Source: Desulfitobacterium chlororespirans DSM 11544 (GTDB taxonomy: Bacteria; Bacillota; Desulfitobacteriia; Desulfitobacteriales; Desulfitobacteriaceae). From it: 64,000 nucleotides of DNA. Made by a program: the position numbers and the translations under genes. The DNA lies in NCBI RefSeq assembly GCF_900143285.1, contig NZ_FRDN01000013.1:124001-188000 (forward strand), read 5' to 3'. This document shows positions 26,599-34,595 of the stretch, one piece after another; the stretch's first letter is position 1, and every line of letters starts with the position of its first letter. The notes below the pieces were generated by a model, which saw only the letters and a list, made by a program, of their open reading frames with translations, was not told where the DNA came from and ran no database searches.

Positions 26599-27022
26599 CA
26601 GGAACAGACTCCTTCCTGTATTTTACGAAAAGAAACCCGGTGCTCCCGGCGGAGATGATGATGGACAGGATAGTAAGTATGTTCAGGGCCGGAAGAGTTA
26701 CAACCCGGCAATCCATAGTCGCCTCTCCGCAGACCCCAATCAGAAGATTCGGGATCAGAAAAGCCAAAATACTATTGAGCAATACTGCCAAACTAAGTCC
26801 GGCCAGAAGGGGTGTGCTTTTCAGAAAGATGACCGCTGCGCCCAGCAAAGCAATGACTCCCCCCACGCCAATAAGAGCTCGTGCCGTCCAAAAGCAGGCT
26901 GTTGTTGTGCCGTGATGCTGTTCGCAGATCTTGAAAATATACTGCGGACCCAAAGCAATGAGGATACCCAGGATAAGAATGAAGATGCCAAGCGCCAGCC
27001 GGGAAGTTCTTTTCATACTCAT
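26570..27022 (-). CDS. DUF4418-type membrane protein
   Basis: The 150-aa protein has four hydrophobic segments. The first is followed by GPQYIFKICEQHHG and CFWTARALIGVG, a pattern of the DUF4418 family found beside FtsX-type ABC pairs in anaerobic Firmicutes. Function is unknown; it is probably a partner of the transporter. Start 27022 follows a GGGGGC stretch; ATG 27016 is an equally possible start. The longer frame to 27106 crosses the leader hairpin and is unlikely. Confidence 0.75.
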   Translation of the reverse strand: MSMKRTSRLALGIFILILGILIALGPQYIFKICEQHHGTTTACFWTARALIGVGGVIALLGAAVIFLKSTPLLAGLSLAVLLNSILAFLIPNLLIGVCGEATMDCRVVTLPALNILTILSIIISAGSTGFLFVKYRKESVPDAHVSSELD

Positions 27023-27074
27023 TTTGCCCCCTTTTTCACCTTTGACTGAAATGAGCTGGCTTGCCAAATAAAAT

Positions 27075-27123
27075 AACCAGAGGACTTTGTGTTGTTCAAG
27101 CAACACGCGGGCCTCTGGTTTTT
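27075..27123 (-). terminator. Leader hairpin, possible attenuator of the transporter-cysK operon
   Basis: AACCAGAGG (27075-27083) pairs with CCTCTGGTT (27112-27120), with an inner GTGTTG/CAACAC stem. On the minus strand it is followed by a T-rich tract and lies between the promoter (27182-27210) and the DUF4418 gene. It also has TTTTT on the plus strand, so it may be bidirectional. Confidence 0.6.
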
Positions 27124-27147
27124 CCAGTCAACTCATGACATACAATT

Positions 27148-27191
27148 CATATATGTTTTATACGTTTTATGTGTTATATATGTTATAACGT
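27148..27191. repeat. Tandem 9-bp repeats at the operon promoter
   Basis: Four to five imperfect copies of a 9-bp unit (plus strand TTTATRYGT-like: 27148, 27157, 27166, 27175, then a partial 27184) overlap the promoter -10 region and likely start site. They may bind a regulator or be simple AT-rich slippage. Confidence 0.5.
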
Positions 27192-27210
27192 CAAAACCTT
27201 GTTTTGTCAA
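27182..27210 (-). promoter_or_regulatory. Promoter of the DUF4418-ABC-cysK operon
   Basis: On the minus strand TTGACA (27210-27205), exactly 17 nt, TATAAC (27187-27182). The start site would fall near 27175, giving a leader of about 150 nt that includes the hairpin at 27075-27123. Confidence 0.7.
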
Positions 27211-27235
27211 TACCTATATTTTTATATATTAGAAA

Positions 27236-28405
27236 TTACTCCACCGTCACCCGAATGCTGTTGGCGTAGACATACTCGGAAATCTCATTGCCAAGCCCCG
27301 GCAGCTCAGGTACCGTTAAATAGCTGTTTTCAGGCTGATAATCGTGGATGCAGAGCTTGCGGTTCAACCCATTCGGAAAATGATGCTCGTGAATTAAAAA
27401 ATTGGGAATCACCGTCTCCAGATGCAGAGCGGCGGCGATGGCAATCGGGCTGCCGCAGACATGAAGCTGTACGCTTATGTCATAGACATAGGCAGCATCG
27501 CAGATTTTTTTGCCTTCGGTAATGCCGCCGGTATTGCCCAGGTCGGGCTGGATTACCTGGAGAGAGCTGTTTTCAAAATACGGCGCGTACTGCCACCGGG
27601 AATAAATGCGCTCCCCGCTGGCCAGGGGAAGATCCAACTTGCTTGAGATATAGGCAAAGGTCTTCGGATTGGGCGTAGTCGGTTCTTCATAATAGAAAAT
27701 ATTGTATTTTTCAATGCGTCGCCCGATCTGAATGGCGGAAAGGGCATCGGTGTTGGCATGATTCTCCACAGTGATGTCCACATCCGGCCCCACCGCCTCC
27801 CGGGTCGCTGCCACACGCTCCTCCACCAGATTCAGGTAATGGGATGAGAGAAGGCGGGTCTGCTTTTCACTGGTCAGGCGGGCGCCCTTTTCATCATAAG
27901 TGAAAAAATCCACCTTGACAGCGTTGTAACCCTCCGCCACAACCTCTCTGGCGACCAGCCCGTAATCCTCAGCTTTGTAAAGGGGACCTCTGGTCTCGCT
28001 CCATCCGAACTGAAGCTGACTGGCGTAAGTGCGCAGCTTTTCCCGCTTTTTGCCCCCGAGAAGCTGATAGACGGGCTTGCCGTAAGCCTTGCCTTTAATA
28101 TCCCACAGGGCGATGTCGATGGCCGAGATGCCTGCAAATACCACTGGACCGCCGTTTTGCCCCCAAAAGGTGCCTTTGTAGAGCTTATCCCAGATGACCT
28201 CGTGTTCCAAGGGGTCAAGGCCAATGATCAGGGAGGCGAAATCTTTGACCATGCCGAAAGCCGCGGGTGCCGCCGTCGCATAGGCAAGGGCCGCTTCGCC
28301 GTCTCCGTAAATGCCTTCATCTGTAAAGATGCGGCAAAGAATAGGTCTCCAGTGCTTGTTTTCCGCTGTGTCAAGTTGAAGAATATCAACTTTTATGATT
28401 TTCAT
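27236..28405 (-). CDS. Mandelate racemase/muconate lactonizing enzyme-family protein
   Basis: The 389-aa enolase-superfamily enzyme has the N-terminal capping domain and a barrel with DIALWDIKGKAYGKPVYQLL. Metal ligands are probably in DITVENHAN, YYEEPTTP and ASGERIY, and the candidate general base is the His in VQLHVCGSP. This fits acid-sugar dehydratases of the galactonate-dehydratase type, but the substrate is unknown. It precedes the transporter operon on the same strand but has its own upstream promoter and palindrome. AGGAGG precedes the start. Confidence 0.85.
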   Translation of the reverse strand: MKIIKVDILQLDTAENKHWRPILCRIFTDEGIYGDGEAALAYATAAPAAFGMVKDFASLIIGLDPLEHEVIWDKLYKGTFWGQNGGPVVFAGISAIDIALWDIKGKAYGKPVYQLLGGKKREKLRTYASQLQFGWSETRGPLYKAEDYGLVAREVVAEGYNAVKVDFFTYDEKGARLTSEKQTRLLSSHYLNLVEERVAATREAVGPDVDITVENHANTDALSAIQIGRRIEKYNIFYYEEPTTPNPKTFAYISSKLDLPLASGERIYSRWQYAPYFENSSLQVIQPDLGNTGGITEGKKICDAAYVYDISVQLHVCGSPIAIAAALHLETVIPNFLIHEHHFPNGLNRKLCIHDYQPENSYLTVPELPGLGNEISEYVYANSIRVTVE

Positions 28406-28438
28406 AGGGAAACCTCCTTTTACTTTTTTCGTTTTTTG

Positions 28439-28525
28439 CTATTCAATTTTCTCTTCCGGCTTATCTCGTAAAACTATGACTGTCTCGGAGACAAAATCCA
28501 GCACTTCCCAATTTACTGTTAACAT
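28439..28525 (-). CDS. Small acidic hypothetical protein (28 aa)
   Basis: The ATG at 28525 follows AAAGGGGGATGGAGT on the minus strand, with GGGGG seven bases upstream. The peptide starts MLTVNWEVLDFVSET and ends with charged residues (KPEEKIE). It stands between the enolase-family gene and the promoter/palindrome at 28741-28817, so it may be the first gene of that transcript. The family is not recognised. The longer frame to 28630 has no ribosome site. Confidence 0.4.
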   Translation of the reverse strand: MLTVNWEVLDFVSETVIVLRDKPEEKIE

Positions 28526-28740
28526 ACTCCATCCCCCTTTCCCTCCGGCTCCCATAGGCAAACAAAAAAGGCTCAGCATCCTTTCCCCGCTTGCCGCATG
28601 AAGAATAATGCAAAGCCTTTGGTTTTCCAATCAGCGCACCGAATATTCCTTTAATTCTAAGCTAAGCCCCATGTCCGGGTGGTCGGATCGTATTTCATTT
28701 CTTCCCTAACTTTTATCTCGTTAACCTAATTGATAAGCAT

Positions 28741-28790
28741 CTTTTAGAAAAACATACTTAATCAATATGATTAGTGTGTTTTTCTAAAAG
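28741..28790. repeat. 50-bp imperfect palindrome downstream of a promoter
   Basis: CTTTTAGAAAAACA at 28741-28754 is matched by its complement at 28778-28790, and the inner ATCA/TGAT parts continue the symmetry with one mismatch and one extra base. It overlaps the expected start site of a minus-strand promoter. It could be an operator or a 5'-UTR hairpin. The rest of 28526-28740 shows nothing else identifiable. Confidence 0.65.
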
Positions 28791-28817
28791 ATAGCAAAAG
28801 GGCTCTTATGTTGTCAA
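28788..28817 (-). promoter_or_regulatory. Probable promoter upstream of the enolase-family gene
   Basis: On the minus strand TTGACA (28817-28812) is followed after 18 nt by TATCTT. The 50-bp palindrome begins within the -10 region. Confidence 0.5.
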
Positions 28818-28855
28818 TAGGGTATTAAGCAAAAAGATCATGATTATAGGGACTA

Positions 28856-28892
28856 AAAAACCACGCTTCATTTGAGGCGTGGTTTTTCACCA
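28856..28892 (-). terminator. Terminator overlapping the end of the transglycosylase gene
   Basis: AACCACGC and GCGTGGTT form the stem, with TTTTTT on the minus strand. The last codons of the gene and its TGA stop lie inside the hairpin. The same hairpin is present at 19679-19714 in the decayed copy. Confidence 0.8.
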
Positions 28893-29467
28893 TAAAGATC
28901 CTGATACTTTTCGTAGTTATCCATAACCCGCTGCACATATTCCCTGGTCTCCCGGAAAGGAATATCCTCCGTATTCAAGTCATCCACCTTGAGCTGCTCT
29001 GTGCGGATCCACTCATTGACATGACCTCTTCCCCCATTATAGGCGGCCAAAACGAGCTCGATATCCTGAAATTCCTTCTGCAGGCTGGCTATGTACCAGG
29101 TTCCGTACTGAATATTCTTTTCCGGCTCCCTCAGCTTACTTTGGTCGAAGGTTCCATCCCCTAAGGTCTCGGCAATCCAGTCGGCTGTATCCGGCATCAG
29201 CTGCATAAGCCCCAGGGCGCCCTTATGGGATTGGGAATAGGGCAGGAATTTACTCTCAGCGCGAATGACCGAGATAACCAGCAAAGGGTCCACATGATAT
29301 TCCTCCGCATAATGTTCGATAAGGGATTTATACGGATAAGGATAGATTACTTTCTTAATGGGGGGAGACGAGAACAAGAGTATAAAAGCAATCACACATA
29401 AGACCAGGGTAAATAAAAAACCTGATCTTTTTTTCTTGCGCCGCACTGTGAACCCTTTCTTTTTCAT
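28868..29467 (-). CDS. Lytic transglycosylase (SLT domain)
   Basis: The 199-aa protein has one N-terminal membrane anchor (about residues 17-34) and an extracytoplasmic SLT domain that cleaves peptidoglycan. The catalytic Glu is in SVIRAESKF, followed by GALGLMQLMP and LAAYNGG, as in Slt70/MltE-like enzymes. It sits next to coaE and ytaF, the usual order in Clostridia. A truncated relic of its 3' end occurs at 19679-19812. Confidence 0.92.
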   Translation of the reverse strand: MKKKGFTVRRKKKRSGFLFTLVLCVIAFILLFSSPPIKKVIYPYPYKSLIEHYAEEYHVDPLLVISVIRAESKFLPYSQSHKGALGLMQLMPDTADWIAETLGDGTFDQSKLREPEKNIQYGTWYIASLQKEFQDIELVLAAYNGGRGHVNEWIRTEQLKVDDLNTEDIPFRETREYVQRVMDNYEKYQDLYGEKPRLK

Positions 29468-29684
29468 GGGTACTCCTTGATTTCATCAGTATTTAAGTCT
29501 TAAGCATTCTAAGGATTGAACGAGGCTTCATGCAAGGGAAGATTTGAACCCGCTCAACCTTAGCCGAGTCCATGGCCGAGCTTAACATAGGACATATTAT
29601 ACTTTGAGAGGCTCGTATTAAGGAATAGAACGATAGACCTAAGTTAGACCTATTGCAAGACCTATTCTGGCCCATTGCTTCATT

Positions 29685-30287
29685 CTATAGTCCCTGCTCC
29701 CTATTTATTCTTTCCATTTCTTTCCTTAATTGTACTACTGTTTCTTCCCATTTTCCAGAATTATCTATAACTACATCTGCTTTATTGCGTTTCTCCCCCA
29801 ATGAATATTGGGCTTGAATGCGCAAGGCCACTTCTTCTGCACTTAAGGCGTCCCGTTCCATGACCCGTTGTTTTTGAATATCCAGCGGTACCCAAACCAC
29901 CCATAACTCGTCCATCTGGGACCCATACCCCGCCTCAAAAAGCAAAGGAACATCCCAGACACAGATCCTCTTCCCTGCCTGCTCCAGTGCCTTTTGTTGT
30001 TTTTCCATGGCAACTCTGACCCGGGGATGGAGAATCTTCTCCAATTGTTTACGGGCTTGATCATCGGCAAAAACAATTCTGCCTAAGGCTTTGCGATTGA
30101 TTTCTTTACTATCCGTCAGGATATCATGACCAAAGGCAGCCGCAATGGCTGCAATTGTCTCCGGTTCATGATAGAGCTCATGCACAGTACGATCCGCATC
30201 GATAATCGGAACACCTTGTTGGGAGAGCCACCGGGAGACTGTGGATTTTCCGCTCCCGATCCCCCCGGTTAACCCAATAACCCACAT
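29685..30287 (-). CDS. coaE: Dephospho-CoA kinase
   Basis: CoaE phosphorylates dephospho-CoA, the last step of coenzyme A synthesis. The 200-aa protein has the P-loop GLTGGIGSGKST, followed by DADRTVHELY and the lid segment MERDALSAEEVALRIQAQ. Start 30287 (MWVIGLTGG) is chosen by family alignment and the GAGGTG site; the frame runs on to 30422 over ytaF. Confidence 0.95.
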   Translation of the reverse strand: MWVIGLTGGIGSGKSTVSRWLSQQGVPIIDADRTVHELYHEPETIAAIAAAFGHDILTDSKEINRKALGRIVFADDQARKQLEKILHPRVRVAMEKQQKALEQAGKRICVWDVPLLFEAGYGSQMDELWVVWVPLDIQKQRVMERDALSAEEVALRIQAQYSLGEKRNKADVVIDNSGKWEETVVQLRKEMERINREQGL

Positions 30288-30316
30288 AGTATGACACCTC
30301 GAATTCATTATTTTAA

Positions 30317-30973
30317 TCAAATCAGTTTTCCCAAAGCGATGAGAATAAGCATGGTTCCCGGCAAAAGGCCCAACTTCCCTAAATACTCTTCGGGAAGTCT
30401 GCCGGCTAAAGCCTGACCACATTTGATCATAAAAATTTGCATCAAGGCCACCCAGGCAATAACCGACAGCGAATTAAAGATTCCCACAGCAAGACCCAAT
30501 ACCAGGCCGGAAGCAAAGGCATCCAGGGATAAGGCCGTGCCCAGCAGCACACTTTCCTTGGCACTGATCACACCGGAGCCATCAAGATCGGCCTGTTCCG
30601 GAGTTTTGAGAACCTGCACAACAACGCCCAGGATTTTGAATTCCAGCTTAAGGACCGGCTCCCGGACAGCTATCGTGCTGGCAGGCTCAGCCCTTGGCGT
30701 CTCCTTTTTAAACAAGTGTGGAACAGCCTTGATCAGCTGATAGCCCCCTAAGGAAAGTAAAATTCCCGCTGCGATAAGATTAGGCGAGACGATGGTAATA
30801 ACACCCATGAGGACATCGCCAAAGAATAGTGCTGTTCCCATGGCTACTACCGTACAAAGAGTTATGATCAACATCGAAAGAAGGGGTATGCGGATCCTCC
30901 GTATTCCATAAGATACCCCTACGCCAAATCCATCAAAACTTAAGGCTATAGCGAAGAGTATTGTAGCTCCCAT
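30317..30973 (-). CDS. ytaF: Sporulation membrane protein YtaF-like
   Basis: The 218-aa polytopic protein has about six helices with two repeated halves marked by ALSFDGFGVGVSYG and ALSLDAFASGLVLG, as in YtaF and MntP-like families. A charged loop lies between them. YtaF is sporulation-linked in Bacillus; transport of a metal ion is suggested by the MntP relation only. Start 30973 is chosen because AGGAGG lies 6 nt upstream; the ATG at 30979 abuts that site. coaE follows it on the same strand. Confidence 0.88.
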   Translation of the reverse strand: MGATILFAIALSFDGFGVGVSYGIRRIRIPLLSMLIITLCTVVAMGTALFFGDVLMGVITIVSPNLIAAGILLSLGGYQLIKAVPHLFKKETPRAEPASTIAVREPVLKLEFKILGVVVQVLKTPEQADLDGSGVISAKESVLLGTALSLDAFASGLVLGLAVGIFNSLSVIAWVALMQIFMIKCGQALAGRLPEEYLGKLGLLPGTMLILIALGKLI

Positions 30974-31040
30974 AATCATCCTCCTGTAAGTACCTTTACT
31001 TTGCAGGATAATATATGGGTAAACCCTTCTTATGGTGCTC

Positions 31041-32903
31041 TTATTCTTCTGTTATTTCTAACCACTCTATCATAATACTATCCAGTAAAGCCTTTTTTTC
31101 CTCAAAGAGCTTATGGAGCTCCAGGGCTTTTTCATAATTGGAAGTTACTGCAGCCATTTGTTCCTCTAAGGACTGGATTTCTTCCTCCAGTTCAGCTATC
31201 TGTGCTTCTAATTGCTGGGCCTTTCTCTGGCGCCGTCTTGCTTCCCGTTCCGCCTCCTTGGACTGTTCATGAGGGCGGGTTCCGGCAGCGGTACCGGGGG
31301 AGGCGCTCCCGCCCGCGGAAGCAGCCTCATCTTCCTGGACTTGCGCCTTATACATGCTGTAATCCCCTTCGTAGAGTTTAAGTCCCCCAGGAGTCAAACG
31401 GGCAATTCTGTTCACGACCCGGTCCAGGAAATACCGATCATGGGAGACGACCAAAAGGGTTCCATCATAATCCTGAAGTGCTTCCTCCAGGACATCCCGC
31501 ATACGGGTATCCAAGTGATTGGTGGGTTCGTCCAGGAGGAGCAGATTTCCCTGAGAGAGAAAGAGCTTAGCCAGGGCCAGCCGGCTTTTTTCTCCTCCGC
31601 TTAATACGGAAACCGCCTTAAAGACCTCCTCACCCACAAACCCGAAACGGGCCAGCAGGCTGCGGATCTCCGGATCAAGCAAATCTGTGTCTCCTCGGAT
31701 TTCATCCATAATACTGCCTTTGCCGTGCAATTCCTCGTGTTCCTGGGAATAGTACCCCAGCTTGACATTAGCCCCCAGGCGAATCTCCCCTTGATAGGGC
31801 AGTGAACCTTTGATGGCTTTGAGCAGACTGGTTTTGCCGATTCCGTTTTCTCCGAGCAGGGCCACCCGGTCCCCCCGGCGCAATTCCACATCAACCCCCT
31901 GGAACAACCTGCGTCCGGGAAACTCCACAGAAACGCCTTCCAGCATAAGGGTCCGATCCCCGCTGCGCCGTCCTGTGGCCAGGGAAATATGCAAAGACTT
32001 GGGGGTTTTATTCACCTCAACAGGCTTAATCTTCTGGAGCTGAGATTCCCGGCCCCGGGCTTGCTTGGATTTAATACCGGCTTTATAACGCCGGATATAT
32101 TCCTCCAGGCGGGCGATCTTTTTGCTTACCCGCTCCGCTTCCCTGACCAGTGTAGTTTCTTCCACCGCCCGCTGCAGTTCATACTCGGAATAGTTTCCCG
32201 GGTAGCTCTTCAATCCCCCATTCTCCAGATGCAGGACTTTCTGAACCACATGATCAAGAAAGTAGCGATCATGGGAAACCACTAAAATCGCACCGTCATA
32301 GCCTTTCAAAAACCCTTCCAGCCATTCTAAGGCATCCATGTCCAAATGGTTGGTCGGCTCATCCAGAATCAAAAATTCCGGAGAACGCAGCAGGAGTTTG
32401 CTCAAAGCCAGCCTGGTTTTTTGGCCCCCGCTTAAATGTTGAATGGGGTGCTCAGTTTCTTTAGTGAGCCCAAGACCGGAGAGGATCTTGCGCACCTGGG
32501 CTTCCAGGGCATACCCGCCCATGGTCTCAAAGCGCTCCGTAAGGGCACTGTATTGAGCAAAAACCTTCTCGTCCGCGGTATGAGCCATCCGTTCTTCAAG
32601 AACATGAAGCTGTTCTTTCATTTCGATGAGATCGGCCCGTTCCGCCAACATGCTCTCCCAGACGGTGCCCTGATCTTCAACTAAAGGATTCTGGGGAAGG
32701 TATCCCCAAGTGCCGGTAAGAAATACCTCGCCGCTTTCCAGAGGATGCTCCCCTAAACAAGCCCGCAGCAAGGTCGTCTTCCCCGCCCCATTGGGGCCTA
32801 CCAGTCCCACCTTCTCCCCCTTCTCCACAGCAAAGGTTACTTGTCGGAAAAGGGCTTCCCCGGAAACGTCCACGCCGCAGCTCCGACAGTAAAGAATACT
32901 CAT
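31041..32903 (-). CDS. ABC-F family ATPase
   Basis: The 620-aa soluble protein has two ATPase domains: Walker A GPNGAGKTT and GENGIGKTS, signatures LSGGQKTRLAL and LSGGEKSRLAL, both Walker B motifs ending LDEPTNHLD. The ABC-F linker (EEYIRRYKAG) lies between, and a C-terminal coiled coil (about 545-610) follows. ABC-F proteins act on ribosomes in translation or antibiotic protection; this layout is close to Bacillus YdiF. No resistance context is seen. AAAGGAG precedes the ATG. Confidence 0.93.
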   Translation of the reverse strand: MSILYCRSCGVDVSGEALFRQVTFAVEKGEKVGLVGPNGAGKTTLLRACLGEHPLESGEVFLTGTWGYLPQNPLVEDQGTVWESMLAERADLIEMKEQLHVLEERMAHTADEKVFAQYSALTERFETMGGYALEAQVRKILSGLGLTKETEHPIQHLSGGQKTRLALSKLLLRSPEFLILDEPTNHLDMDALEWLEGFLKGYDGAILVVSHDRYFLDHVVQKVLHLENGGLKSYPGNYSEYELQRAVEETTLVREAERVSKKIARLEEYIRRYKAGIKSKQARGRESQLQKIKPVEVNKTPKSLHISLATGRRSGDRTLMLEGVSVEFPGRRLFQGVDVELRRGDRVALLGENGIGKTSLLKAIKGSLPYQGEIRLGANVKLGYYSQEHEELHGKGSIMDEIRGDTDLLDPEIRSLLARFGFVGEEVFKAVSVLSGGEKSRLALAKLFLSQGNLLLLDEPTNHLDTRMRDVLEEALQDYDGTLLVVSHDRYFLDRVVNRIARLTPGGLKLYEGDYSMYKAQVQEDEAASAGGSASPGTAAGTRPHEQSKEAEREARRRQRKAQQLEAQIAELEEEIQSLEEQMAAVTSNYEKALELHKLFEEKKALLDSIMIEWLEITEE

Positions 32904-32944
32904 ATCTTAATAACTCCTTTGTTACAACTCTAAGTCGTTTGTCC

Positions 32945-33009
32945 GATTCGTCCGGGTCGCGTAGCATTATGCATGACGAATCTTCGGGTCGCGTAGCTTT
33001 ACGCACAAC
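32945..33009. repeat. Direct repeat CGGGTCGCGTAGC with local hairpins
   Basis: The 13-bp sequence CGGGTCGCGTAGC occurs at 32953 and 32985, a period of 32. Each copy begins a hairpin (GCGTA-GCTT-TACGC in the second). GATTCGTC and GACGAATC flank the first copy. Confidence 0.6.
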
Positions 33010-33042
33010 GCGTACTCCATAGTTCCAGGGCTGGTCCACTCG

Positions 33043-33113
33043 CTTTCTTAACAGCTACGCCAAACCTCCGGGTAATACCTGATGTGAACCGTGGCTCCGC
33101 TACGTTAAGAAAG
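33043..33113. repeat. Inverted repeat CTTTCTTAAC
   Basis: CTTTCTTAAC (33043-33052) and its exact complement (33104-33113) flank 51 bases; imperfect GCTACG/CGTAGC-like pairing follows inside the arms. Confidence 0.6.
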
Positions 33114-33423
33114 CCTCGTTGACCTGACCGCCCCTCCGCTAAATCCGTCCGCTTTTGTACATAAAGCTACTTCTTACGGGTTTCTTTAAGCTCTTCTCTG
33201 AGGTCCCGAGGGCTTGGAGTCTAGAAATCCGAGGCCCGGGGGCTCTCTTTGTGAGGCATTGCGAGCATTTCCGGGGCCAGCCCTTCTTCAGAGCCCTTCT
33301 GAGGTTACCGACCTTGCCGCCCCAAGCGGCGTCAGTAAAGACGGAGAAAGCGGCTTGAATAAGATATCTTTCCCCACAGCTCCCACAACGCCCCACCCCC
33401 CTCAGGCCCGAAAAGTAGCCCAA

Positions 33424-33630
33424 GGATTTTGATTTACACAAGGGAAGCGACTTTAAGCGAGCGGAAACAAAACTTCGCGAAAAGCACTCAGCGGAGTCGG
33501 GTTGGAAACAGGACGTTTCCAACCGCCCATTGAGCAGGAGCGATTTGGGCGGGCACCCGACGGAGCGGCGGGCTTTTCGCGTTAGTTTTGTCCGCGCAGC
33601 TTATGGAGCGACCGGTGTAAACTAAAATCC
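33424..33630. repeat. Large imperfect inverted repeat, about 60-nt arms
   Basis: The left arm (33424-33485) and the complement of the right arm (33572-33630) share, in the same order, GGATTTT, TTTACAC, a variable GC part, ACAAAACT and CGCGAAAAGC. Between them lies a perfect 9-bp hairpin (GTTGGAAAC, loop AGGAC, 33501-33523). Transcribed, it would form a branched structure of about 200 nt. Confidence 0.7.
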
Positions 33631-33676
33631 TGGAGACTCCGCTTTCAAATCCTTCTGAGAGCAGGCGAAATCAATC

Positions 33677-34498
33677 TTACACCTGACAGCGGGGGCAAAA
33701 CACCGTAGACCTGCCGGCCAGACGAATTCTCTCCAGAGTATGGCCGCACTCTTTGCAGGGTTCTCCCCCACGTCCATAGACCTTCAATTCCTTCTGAAAG
33801 TCCCCTCTTTCCCCATTAGCATCCTGGTAATCCCGGAAAGAGGTGCCATTGGCGGCGATACCCTCTTCAAGAACCTGACAGATGGCAGGGTAAAGCTTCT
33901 CAACTTCCTCTTTCGTCAAGGAATTGGCGCACCGCTCCGGGGCAATTCCCGCTCTGAATAAAGCTTCATCCGCATAGATATTGCCTACTCCTGCTACAAG
34001 GGTCTGATCCAACAGAGCTGCTTTAATGGCCAGTTTGCGGGGAGCCAGGCGCCGTCCCAGTTCTTCAGCGGAAAAATCCTCCTCCAAAGGTTCCGGCCCC
34101 AAGCGGGCTAAGGAGGGCTGCTTGAGGCGTTCTTCAGTTCTAACTAACTGCAGCCGGCCGAATTTGCGCGTATCGGTAAAGTGAATCTCCCCGGCAGAAA
34201 GCTTAAGCACCACATGGGTATGCTTCTCCGGTTCCTGGTTTTGAGCATGGTAAACCATACGCCCTGTCATGCGCATATGGGCGATAAAGGACCAGCCCTC
34301 TTCTAAAGTAAACAAAAGGTATTTCCCACGTCTTTCGATACTTTGAAACTTCAGTCCTCTGACAGCATCGGCAAAGGTTTTCTCCTCATATCCTTCAACA
34401 GCACCTGGCCAGCGAATCAAGATCTCCTCAATCCTTCGCTCAAGAATATGCTGACTCAGGCTTCTGCGTATGGTTTCTACTTCTGGTAGTTCCGGCAT
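33677..34498 (-). CDS. mutM: Formamidopyrimidine-DNA glycosylase
   Basis: MutM removes oxidised purines such as 8-oxoguanine and nicks the abasic site. The 273-aa protein begins MPELPEVET, where Pro2 and Glu3 are catalytic. It has the helix-two-turn-helix region (QTLVAGVGNIYADEALF) and a C-terminal zinc finger with CKECGHTLERI and FCPRC. It lies downstream of polA, the common Firmicute order. Confidence 0.96.
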   Translation of the reverse strand: MPELPEVETIRRSLSQHILERRIEEILIRWPGAVEGYEEKTFADAVRGLKFQSIERRGKYLLFTLEEGWSFIAHMRMTGRMVYHAQNQEPEKHTHVVLKLSAGEIHFTDTRKFGRLQLVRTEERLKQPSLARLGPEPLEEDFSAEELGRRLAPRKLAIKAALLDQTLVAGVGNIYADEALFRAGIAPERCANSLTKEEVEKLYPAICQVLEEGIAANGTSFRDYQDANGERGDFQKELKVYGRGGEPCKECGHTLERIRLAGRSTVFCPRCQV

Positions 34499-34595
34499 AA
34501 TTACACCTTCATATATAAGAATTGATGGAATGCTCTATTGACTGTATTAAAATTGATGGTACTGCTTTACTAATAGCACTGCTCTTCTGATGGTA

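Larger units (their letters stand above)
32904..33676. other. 770-bp GC-rich non-coding block with nested inverted repeats
   Basis: No convincing gene lies between the ABC-F gene and mutM; short ORFs here lack ribosome sites and recognisable motifs. The block holds a 13-bp direct repeat with adjoining hairpins (32945-32997), an inverted repeat (33043-33113) and a large one (33424-33630). The middle part (33150-33420) shows no clear structure by eye. A structured RNA, a repetitive palindromic element or decayed sequence are all possible. Confidence 0.6.

Noticed and set aside
29520-29600. tRNA-like T-arm sequence (minus strand GGGTTCAAATC)
   Set aside because: Acceptor, D and anticodon arms cannot be formed around it.
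33139-33522. 127-codon minus-strand ORF and overlapping plus-strand ORFs in the non-coding block
   Set aside because: No ribosome sites, no recognisable motifs, and the sequence overlaps the inverted-repeat region.
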